Source: Chloroflexota bacterium (GTDB taxonomy: Bacteria > Chloroflexota > Anaerolineae > Anaerolineales > E44-bin32). Taken from it: a stretch of DNA of 64,000 bases. Under the pieces are notes generated by a model. The model did no database searches and was not told the origin of the DNA. It saw nothing but the letters and a program-made list of their open reading frames with translations. Positions 57,269 through 64,000 of the stretch are shown piece after piece. Location of the stretch: NCBI GenBank assembly GCA_022561215.1, contig JADFRQ010000001.1, forward strand, positions 62,001 through 126,000. The letters run 5' to 3'. Position numbers and translations under genes: made by a program. Every line of letters starts with the position of its first letter. Position 1 is the stretch's first letter.

Positions 57269-58402
57269 TTGAGTCGCTGGGCTCGTAAGTATGTGATTGG
57301 CCTGACTGGCAATGTAGCCACCGGAAAGAGCGTCGTGCGCAAGATGTTGGAGCATCTCGGCGCTTACGGAATTGATGCCGATGCCTTATCGCACCGCGCG
57401 ATGGCGAAGAGCGCTCCGGGATACGCGTTGGTCGTCGAAACTTTCGGTGCTTGGATCCTTGATGCTGAGGAGGAAATCGATCGAAACCGCCTCGCTAAGG
57501 TCGTCTTCTCCGATCCCGAAGCACTCACCAAACTTGAAAGCATAGTCCATCCTCTGGTTGAACATGCAATCGATTTGCTCATCCGCAGGTCAACACAATC
57601 GGTCATTGTTATAGAAGCCATAAAACTATTGGAATCGAATCTCGCTTCTGGATGCGATACGGTTTGGGTGGTTAATGCCCCCGAATCGCTGCAAATATCG
57701 AGATTAATGCATAAGCGTAATTTTTCAGAAGCGGGTGCATTGCAGCGGGTGCAAGTGCAGGAAAGTCAGGCGGGGAAGCTGCAGGCGGCGAAAATCGTAA
57801 TCCACAACGACGGCAATTTCGATAACGCGTGGGAGCAAGTCCAAGCGGCGTGGGTCGAACTTCCAAAACCCGCAGAACCCCTGCTCCCACCACCGCCGCC
57901 TTCTCGACCAGGCGAGATCACAGTCCGCCGAGGCCGACCCCAGGATGCAGACGAAATCGCGCGCTTTATCACGCGTGTGACCCATGGCCGACGCCGGATG
58001 ATGCGCCAGGACGTCATGGCTGCTTTTGGCGAAAAAGCTTATCTCATGATCCAACGTGATAACAAACTCGCCGGTGTGACGGGCTGGCAGGTTGAAAATT
58101 TGATTACCAGAATTGACGAACTTTATTTCGAGGCCGGTCTTCCCCTCGATCAGACGATCCCCGCCCTCATGCAAACGCTTGAAGAGGCTTCGATGGAGCT
58201 CCAAAGTGAAGCTTCGCTCTTGTTTTTGCCACCGGTTTTGGCGCAACACGTGAGCACCTGGCGCGCTGTGGGTTACAAGCCGGCGACGATTCAGGGGTTG
58301 GGTGTGCGCGCATGGCAGGAGGCGGCGATTGAGTCCATGCCGCGTGGCGCTTCACTGTGGTTCAAGCGCCTGAGAGAGGACCGTATATTAAAACCGCTTT
58401 AA
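57269..58402 (+). CDS. coaE: Dephospho-CoA kinase fused to a GNAT-like domain
   Basis: 377 residues. Residues 1-200 are CoaE: IGLTGNVATGKSVVRKML is the P-loop, IDADALSHRAM binds dephospho-CoA, and VIEAIKLLESNLASGCDTVW is typical, though here LLE replaces the usual LL(F/Y)E. The last step of CoA synthesis would be performed here. A Pro-rich linker (LLPPPPPSRPG) joins a C-terminal GNAT-like half (ITVRRGRPQDADEIARFITR; LAGVTGWQVENLITRIDELY; WRAVGYKPATI). The domains may have distinct roles. The start is TTG at 57269 with GAGGAGGT 6 bases upstream. Typical CoaE is about 200 residues. Confidence 0.88.
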   Translation: MSRWARKYVIGLTGNVATGKSVVRKMLEHLGAYGIDADALSHRAMAKSAPGYALVVETFGAWILDAEEEIDRNRLAKVVFSDPEALTKLESIVHPLVEHAIDLLIRRSTQSVIVIEAIKLLESNLASGCDTVWVVNAPESLQISRLMHKRNFSEAGALQRVQVQESQAGKLQAAKIVIHNDGNFDNAWEQVQAAWVELPKPAEPLLPPPPPSRPGEITVRRGRPQDADEIARFITRVTHGRRRMMRQDVMAAFGEKAYLMIQRDNKLAGVTGWQVENLITRIDELYFEAGLPLDQTIPALMQTLEEASMELQSEASLLFLPPVLAQHVSTWRAVGYKPATIQGLGVRAWQEAAIESMPRGASLWFKRLREDRILKPL

Positions 58403-59282
58403 TTTGGCCTTGTATTTATTGTGAGCCTAGCCCAAATTATATGCTCTGGCCGTTCAGACTGATTTGGTCGGTCAAGCCTGAGATCGTACTTGCCATTCGA
58501 AACATTGAGTGGCTCAACTCGATGGATTTAGCGGCAGAGTCCTCTTAGATCTGGGCAAGTAAAAAACTCGCGAACGCAGACGAAGGAGCGTTTGCAATCG
58601 AGTCGACAACCCCGAACGAGAATGAGGTGGCTTCTAGGCCAGCAACCGCTACCCTGCAATTGATCCGAAATTCTATGCCCACACTTGCATAGCCTCCGAC
58701 ACCAACATCCACACGCACTTGCGCCGATGAGCTAGCCAAGCATGGCTCAGCCGTAGACTTTTGATTCCAGCTCAAGATTAGCCTGCGGACCTCCGTAGGA
58801 AGCTCCATCACGAAGCGAATACATGCGCGAAACCCCCTGCTCCGGCTGAGGGGTTAAGATATCGCCCAAGATGGCTTACAGAGTTTCTTTGTGCATCATA
58901 AAGCGCGAAATTGATAAGCCGAACGGGTGGGTGCGAAGTCGTTTTACCAATCGCGCAAATAGAATCCCGTACGGCGGCCCTCGCTTATAAGTAATTGCGG
59001 AGTCGGATCATTCGGGGGCACTCGTCTGGGATGATGCTTGACGGGCTCTGCACAATCCCGAAAGCCAAAGCCCATCATCCAGCGTCGAAGACCTCTCTCC
59101 CAACGTGCAATGGTACCGATGTACCTCGCCACCGCATACCAAAGTACTCTGGTATCGAATGTTACTTCCCTTTATAAAAGTAACAACGGCCCTCGCCGGA
59201 GGGGTGCCGACAACTCTCACGCAGCATTTTTCGAATTGGTCGCCATCGTGCCAGACCTTGGATCTCCGGTCGCGACGTAGCG
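58403..59282. other. Gene-free stretch between CoaE fusion and SLH remnant
   Basis: About 880 bases with only short frames. An 88-codon minus-strand frame (58545-58811) lacks motifs and is not supported. No RNA or repeat was recognised. Confidence 0.4.
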
Positions 59283-59452
59283 TCTTTGGAATATTTGCGG
59301 AGGTGGGGTTGGACTTCTGGTCTGCGTGCTGGAGCGCGGCAGCTGGATTGATCTCGGCTTGTGGCGAGAATCCGCTGCGCTTCTGTCCGGATGAGCCGCG
59401 GACGCGAGCCGTGGCGGCCCAAATGCTGTTTCAAGCCAAAGATTTTTCGTAG
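59283..59452 (+). pseudogene. Decayed SLH domain copy
   Basis: The frame reads GIFAEVGLDFWSACWSAAAG then CGENPLRFCPDEPRTRAVAA and ends QAKDFS-stop. It is closely similar at DNA level to the third SLH repeat of the next gene (60092-60262), for example GGAATATTTGCGGA and GAGAATCCGCTGCGCTTCTG in both. Nothing upstream provides a start, signal peptide or other SLH repeats, so it is a leftover of a duplicated SLH gene. Confidence 0.7.
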
Positions 59453-59486
59453 CAGTACACAGGGAAACATACAGCGTGGAGTTGGT

Positions 59487-61691
59487 ATGTCGGCGAAAAA
59501 GATATGCGAGATTTTGTTCTTCTGGATACTGACATTTACAGGACCAGGACCAGAAACCGTTCAAGCCATCGGTTCCGACTCAGTTAGCTTAAGGTCGGGG
59601 ACTTCCTCCCTCACAATTTCCACCACAACTGCTGCGGCGTCTGAAGAGATTTCAATTTCGAATGTCATCGCTCCTACTGCCCCAACCCTGCCGCCCAATC
59701 AAACCTTCGCCGATGTGCCGATAGATCACGAATTTTACGATGTGATCGAAGCCCTCTACCAAGCTGGCTACACTGCTGGCTGCCAGGTTGACCCGCTTCT
59801 CTACTGCCCGGAACAGGCCATGATCCGTGCCGAGAGTGCCGTCTTTGTTCAAAGAGGCGTGCATGGAGCTGAGATCATTCCGCCTGATCCCACCTCGCAG
59901 ATATTCGCCGACCTGGCTATTGGCAGCTGGGCAGCCAAGTGGGTCACACAGCTCTACAACGATGGCTTCACGGCCGGCTGCGGCGAGGCACCGCTGGTGT
60001 ATTGCCCGTGGCAAGGACACACGCGCACGGAGGGGACGGTGTTCTACCTGCGCATGTTGAACGGGGCGGACTACTTGCCGCCGGAGCCGTTGGGAATATT
60101 TGCGGACGTGGCGTTGGACTTCTGGGGTGCGGACTGGATCGAGGCCGCTTACAACATCGGGCTGATCCTGGTCTGCGGCGAGAATCCGCTGCGCTTCTGC
60201 CCCGATGAGCCGCTGACACGAGCAATGGCAGCCTACATGATGGTTCAAGCCAAGGGCTTAACCATGCTCTGCACAAGCTGTCCGCCAGACTGCGGCACAT
60301 GTTCAATGGTTCGAGTAAAGTTTACCCCCTCGAGTGAAGACTTCGCGAACCCTGAAAGGGGTTTTATGCGGCAGGTCCAGATTTGGCCTGATGCAACTGA
60401 CCCAGTTTGGGGACTTACCCACCCGCGTCAACCCTCCGATACCTTAGTCTGGATCTATTTTCGGCTGGATAACTATCGGTCAAAGCCGTTGGACGCGGCG
60501 GGATTGACACGCATAAGCGCCGCCTTCGATACCGCACGGACGGCTGGGATCAAAGTTGTTATTCGTTTCATCTACAACTGGGGCAGCGGTGGTTCGTGGT
60601 CTCCAGACCCGAGCACTTGGGCACCGGATGCGACACTACCTCAGGTACTGCAGCACATCAAGCAACTTACTCCCCTTCTTGAAGAACACAGTGACGTCAT
60701 TGCCGTATTACAAGCTGGCTTTGTGGGGCATTGGGGGGAATGGCACAGCTCCAAGAACGATCTGACCTCGGCCGAAAATCAAAAAGCTATTCTCGATGCA
60801 CTGATAGACGCACTTCCAACTGAGCGAATGCTTCAATTGCGCTACCCTAGAGATAAAAATACCCATTACGCTGGACCCTTATCCGAGGCAGCTGCCTTCT
60901 CTGGGGAGGCGGAAGCGCGCATTGGGCATCACAATGATTGCTTCCTGGCGAACAAAGATGATTCGGGAACATACCGCTCAGCACCAAGAGGCAGCCCCTC
61001 AGACGAGATCATCGCCTACTGGATGGACTTTATCACGCAAGAGGGGCGATTTACACCAGTGGGGGGTGAAGCCTGCAACGAAGGCAACGCAGATGTTACC
61101 CCTCGCTCTATGTGTCCTACAGCACTACAGGAGCTTGAGATGCTGCACTGGTCTTTCATCAACAACGGCTACAACAAGGCGGTGCTCGACGGTTGGGCCG
61201 CTGACGGCTGTATGGACACGATTCGCCTTCGGCTGGGGTATCGCCTAGTTCTGACCGAAGCGCTCGTGCCAAGCGTGCTGCCCCCTGGAAGCGCTTTTGA
61301 CCTTGAGGTTAGTTTGAGAAACGATGGCTACGCCGCGATGTTCAACGCGCGTCCGGTGTTTGTTGTGCTCGACGGTGCTGGTTTGCGCTATACGGCCAGG
61401 CTTCAAAACGTTGATCCCCGCCGTTGGGAATCGGGCACCTCTACCACCATTAACGTGCGTTTGCAACTACCCGCAGGTCTTGCGGACGGATCCTACCGGC
61501 TCAGTCTCTGGTTGCCCGACCAAGCCAGCTCTCTGCAAAATTCCCCAAAATACACAGTTCGCTTCGCAAATACCGACGTTTGGGAGGCCAGCAGTGGGCT
61601 GAACATACTGACCACCAATTTCACAGTCGTCACCGACGCACAAGGAATTGACGACCGAAGAGCTCTCGAACTACGAGAATTGGCAAAATAG
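59487..61691 (+). CDS. SLH-domain surface protein with DUF4874/DUF4832 region
   Basis: 734 residues from the ATG at 59487 (GGAG upstream). The signal peptide is ICEILFFWILTFTGPGPETV. Three SLH domains follow at about 70-255 (TFADVPIDHEFYDVIEALYQ; IFADLAIGSWAAKWVTQLYN; IFADVALDFWGADWIEAAYN), which bind cell-wall polymer and hold the protein on the surface. The region after KFTPSSEDFANPERGFMRQV matches DUF4874 (glycoside-hydrolase-like barrel; WIYFRLDNYR, VVIRFIYNWG, GFVGHWGEWHSS). The C-terminal part matches DUF4832 (GHHNDCFLANKDDSGTYRS). It is a likely carbohydrate-active or ligand-binding surface enzyme. The substrate is not known. Confidence 0.88.
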   Translation: MSAKKICEILFFWILTFTGPGPETVQAIGSDSVSLRSGTSSLTISTTTAAASEEISISNVIAPTAPTLPPNQTFADVPIDHEFYDVIEALYQAGYTAGCQVDPLLYCPEQAMIRAESAVFVQRGVHGAEIIPPDPTSQIFADLAIGSWAAKWVTQLYNDGFTAGCGEAPLVYCPWQGHTRTEGTVFYLRMLNGADYLPPEPLGIFADVALDFWGADWIEAAYNIGLILVCGENPLRFCPDEPLTRAMAAYMMVQAKGLTMLCTSCPPDCGTCSMVRVKFTPSSEDFANPERGFMRQVQIWPDATDPVWGLTHPRQPSDTLVWIYFRLDNYRSKPLDAAGLTRISAAFDTARTAGIKVVIRFIYNWGSGGSWSPDPSTWAPDATLPQVLQHIKQLTPLLEEHSDVIAVLQAGFVGHWGEWHSSKNDLTSAENQKAILDALIDALPTERMLQLRYPRDKNTHYAGPLSEAAAFSGEAEARIGHHNDCFLANKDDSGTYRSAPRGSPSDEIIAYWMDFITQEGRFTPVGGEACNEGNADVTPRSMCPTALQELEMLHWSFINNGYNKAVLDGWAADGCMDTIRLRLGYRLVLTEALVPSVLPPGSAFDLEVSLRNDGYAAMFNARPVFVVLDGAGLRYTARLQNVDPRRWESGTSTTINVRLQLPAGLADGSYRLSLWLPDQASSLQNSPKYTVRFANTDVWEASSGLNILTTNFTVVTDAQGIDDRRALELRELAK

Positions 61692-62158
61692 ATAATCTAA
61701 AAGACAATCACCTCATGGTGCCGAGTCAAAACAATCTGCAGCGGTCAATTTATTGGGAATATGAAAACTCAAGGAGACCCACGTCCTGCATCCGTTCAAC
61801 TGCGAACTCTCACTCGCGGAAACGTCCATCTCACCAGCCGATTGTATGCGGAGAATCAGGATGAGAACGCATGGGATCAGATTATGGCGGTTCCAAGCCG
61901 GGTTTTCGGCAAACCATCGGTGCTCTAAAATTGCAAGTTCCATTCTGTGGCAATCAAATTTAATTTGAATTGCATGAATTGATAGGTAAAAGCATCAGAT
62001 AGTTGCATTCGGCATTGCGCTGTTTCACCAACCAATTGGTTTTTACTACGGTGATCATGTGACTACGTTACGTGCCGGACTGTTGGTCCTGAGGGTAGGA
62101 CCGACTGGAGCTGATAGAAGGATCCCGTTCAAGCTTTACTGCATATCAAAGCCTGATT
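61692..62158. other. Gene-free stretch before rsgA
   Basis: About 470 bases between two convergent genes. No convincing coding frame, RNA or terminator hairpin is seen. Confidence 0.4.
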
Positions 62159-63079
62159 TTAGGAATCCTTTTCTTCCTCGCCCAGCCGCATGCGTGTGTA
62201 GGAATCATAGCGCTCCGGGCTGATTTTTCCTTGTTCAACGGCTTCGATCACAGCACATCCAGGCTCGTGAATATGGGTGCAGTCACTGAACTCGCAATCA
62301 GCGACAAGATCCCTGATTTCACGAAAATAGGCATCGAGCTCTGCAGGTTCGATATCCCAGAGTCCAAGAGCTCTTAATCCTGGTGTATCCGCGATGTAGC
62401 CTCCGTCTTCTAAGGGGACGAGCACCGGCACTACCGTTGTATGAACTCCCTTTCCTGTGACATCACTAACTTCCTTCGTTCGACGGCTAAATCCGGGTTG
62501 AATCACGTTCAGCAAGCTCGTTTTTCCTACTCCCGAGGGCCCGGCAAAAACCGAGATTTTATCCTTGAGTACCTTCCTGAGCTTGGCCACTCCCTTGCCA
62601 GAAATAGCAGATGTGTAATGCACGGGATAGCCAATATTCTTGTATTCACCAAATTCGGCGTATGCGCTGGGCGGTTTTACGAGGTCAATTTTGTTCGCGC
62701 AAATGATGGTGGGGATTTCTTCGCGCTCCGTCATCACCAAGAAGCGATCCAGCAATCGAAAATTAGGATCTGGCTCGGCGCAGGCAAACATAATCACCGC
62801 TTGATCAAGATTGGCGACCAACACTTGTTCCACATCTCGCCCAGGTGATTTGCGCGAGAGTACTCGCGTTCGCTCCATAACTTCGTGAATAAGGGCAGAT
62901 TTACCGGGTTGCAGCCGAAGGAGAACCCTGTCACCCAGGGCCGCAATATCCGTCCCTAGGCGTTCCTTCTTCAGGCGGCCGCGTAGCTGAGCGACAATGG
63001 GTCCCTGACTCGTTTGGACGGTGAAGAATCCTGATTGTGCTTTTATGATGAGGCCGGGGATCTCTTCGACTTCAGTCAA
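62159..63079 (-). CDS. rsgA: Ribosome small subunit-dependent GTPase A
   Basis: A 306-residue circularly permuted GTPase that matures the 30S subunit. The N-terminal OB fold is GLIIKAQSGFFTVQTSQG. The G4 motif (IICANKIDLVKP) comes before G1 (VFAGPSGVGKTSLLN), and G3 is IADTPGLRALGLW, the order expected of RsgA. The C-terminal zinc knuckle is CEFSDCTHIHEPGC. The start is TTG at 63079, three bases after the stop of the transpeptidase gene, so the two are co-transcribed. Confidence 0.95.
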   Translation of the reverse strand: MTEVEEIPGLIIKAQSGFFTVQTSQGPIVAQLRGRLKKERLGTDIAALGDRVLLRLQPGKSALIHEVMERTRVLSRKSPGRDVEQVLVANLDQAVIMFACAEPDPNFRLLDRFLVMTEREEIPTIICANKIDLVKPPSAYAEFGEYKNIGYPVHYTSAISGKGVAKLRKVLKDKISVFAGPSGVGKTSLLNVIQPGFSRRTKEVSDVTGKGVHTTVVPVLVPLEDGGYIADTPGLRALGLWDIEPAELDAYFREIRDLVADCEFSDCTHIHEPGCAVIEAVEQGKISPERYDSYTRMRLGEEEKDS

Positions 63080-63082
63080 TGA

Positions 63083-64000
63083 TCAACTTTCTTCCGTGGC
63101 CTCGGGTTGCAGATCTTCGGGATCTGGCGTTGGGGTTTGTGTGGCCGGCACACCAATCCTCGATTCCCAACGATAAAGCGTTTGAGGTTTTCCAAAGAAA
63201 TAGGATTCTACAACTCGACGAAAAATAGGCGCGGCCCAGGTAGAACCCTCCCCTTTAAATTCCACGATCACCACGACGGCGATATCCGGTTTGTCCTCTC
63301 GCTCCTCGAACGTGTATCCGGCAAACCAGGCGTGCGAGTCAGTAAAATCCCCAGTGGTTGCCGTGCCAGTCTTCCCCGCAGTTTTAATACTGAGGGTGAA
63401 TGGGTAACGGAGTACTAGTCGAGCAGTTCCCTCAGGACTGCTGGTTACCATAAACATGGCCTCTTGAATCGCATCCAGGGTTTCGGCACTCAGCGGCAGT
63501 TCGGCTTGGGCATCAGGTTGAAAGTCGACCACTACCTCACCTTCCGCACTTTGAATTCTGTTGATTAATTGCGGACGATACAGCGTGCCGCCGTTGCCGA
63601 TCGCAGCGATGTAGCGGGCAACCTGAATAGGCGTGACCGTAAGGAAACTCTGGCCAATCGCCAGCTCAACCACATCCTGCGGGCCCCAACTAGCCCCGAA
63701 TCTTTCCAATTTTGTCGCCGGATCGGGAATCAACCCCGCCTCATCACCAATTTCGAAATCCGTTGCTTTCCCGAGCCCAAATCCTGCCGCCATATCTGAA
63801 ATTGCCGTTTCAAAGCCTTCGTTGAAGAGCTCGAGCCCAATCTGATAAAAGTAGGTGTTGCAGGAGCGTTCCAATGCCTGCACAAGTGTGATGTCGCCGC
63901 GCGCCGGAAGCCCTCGCTCGTATCGCCAATCATAGAGTGTAATGCTCGACAGACCATTCCACTCCAGAGGGCAATCCCTTATCGTATCGCGTTGGAACAA
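63083..64000 (-). CDS. Penicillin-binding protein 2-type transpeptidase, C-terminal part (5' end outside window)
   Basis: The 305 residues that reach the window edge form the distal half of a class B PBP. The SxN motif is LERSCNTYFYQIGLEL, and KTG is KTAGKTGTATTGDF. GQSFLTVTPIQVARYIAAIG is typical of MrdA/PBP2. The catalytic SxxK should lie upstream, outside the window. The enzyme cross-links peptidoglycan during growth in the periplasmic space. The C-terminus is acidic with TPTPDPED. The first visible residues are internal, so no start codon is given. Confidence 0.88.
   Translation of the reverse strand: MFQRDTIRDCPLEWNGLSSITLYDWRYERGLPARGDITLVQALERSCNTYFYQIGLELFNEGFETAISDMAAGFGLGKATDFEIGDEAGLIPDPATKLERFGASWGPQDVVELAIGQSFLTVTPIQVARYIAAIGNGGTLYRPQLINRIQSAEGEVVVDFQPDAQAELPLSAETLDAIQEAMFMVTSSPEGTARLVLRYPFTLSIKTAGKTGTATTGDFTDSHAWFAGYTFEEREDKPDIAVVVIVEFKGEGSTWAAPIFRRVVESYFFGKPQTLYRWESRIGVPATQTPTPDPEDLQPEATEES

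Noticed and set aside
58545-58811. 88-codon minus-strand frame
   Set aside because: No start context and no recognisable family.

Overview
The window is a bacterial chromosome segment. The gene content points to a Chloroflexota (Anaerolineae-like) organism, but this is inference from style only, because no database comparison was possible. The supporting traits are many lipoproteins with an 'LAAC' lipobox and Pro/Thr-rich linkers, oligopeptide ABC transporter sets, FHA/VWA/PP2C proteins, ECF sigma/anti-sigma pairs, frequent GTG/TTG starts, and a Gram-positive-type SOS box. Housekeeping genes (glmU, trmD, recR, ebfC, dnaX, guaA, xpt, lexA, coaE, rsgA, a PBP2-type transpeptidase, and an rRNA operon) are scattered rather than in classical operons.

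Layout. 1-1262: 3' truncated glmU and tRNA-Gln, both on the minus strand. 1323-2366: a response regulator fused to a roadblock-like domain. 2406-16049: an oligopeptide/dipeptide ABC transporter region, all minus strand, with two OppD/OppF ATPase pairs, one OppC/OppB pair and two lipoprotein binding proteins. An ECF sigma factor and a small partner sit inside it. One of the binding proteins appears circularly permuted. 16146-22409: trmD, a cytochrome c lipoprotein, a second ECF sigma/anti-sigma/NUDIX operon, a DUF2461 protein and a CDP-alcohol phosphatidyltransferase. 23237-29084: an rRNA operon on the minus strand in the order promoter, 16S, tRNA-Ile, tRNA-Ala, 23S, 5S, with boxA-like leaders before 16S and 23S. 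29325-32002: recR-ebfC-dnaX. 32275-34235: tatA, a LysM/lamin-tail-like protein and a YacP-like NYN protein.

34280-43928 is the most distinctive stretch. It has a candidate structured RNA that resembles 6S RNA in outline, a degenerate PP2C-like protein, and a compact nonribosomal peptide locus. The locus comprises a Sfp-type phosphopantetheinyl transferase, a stand-alone acyl-adenylating enzyme fused to a carrier domain, and an 1834-residue NRPS ordered C-C-A-T-TE. Three tRNAs, an enoyl-CoA hydratase, autoregulated lexA and the xpt-guaA operon follow. xpt apparently starts at CTG. 49903-57198 holds a signalling-like group: a VWA-FHA membrane protein, an intact PP2C phosphatase, and a PP2C-like/beta-propeller membrane protein. 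Interposed are a GNAT gene and a drug/metabolite transporter gene broken by one amber codon. The end of the window carries a CoaE-GNAT fusion, an SLH-anchored DUF4874/DUF4832 protein preceded by a decayed SLH copy, rsgA, and the C-terminal part of a PBP2.

Many intergenic spacers, including those in the rRNA operon, carry degenerate 7-bp tandem motifs of the ATCAG/CTGAT type and palindromes with CAGGT/ACCTG arms.
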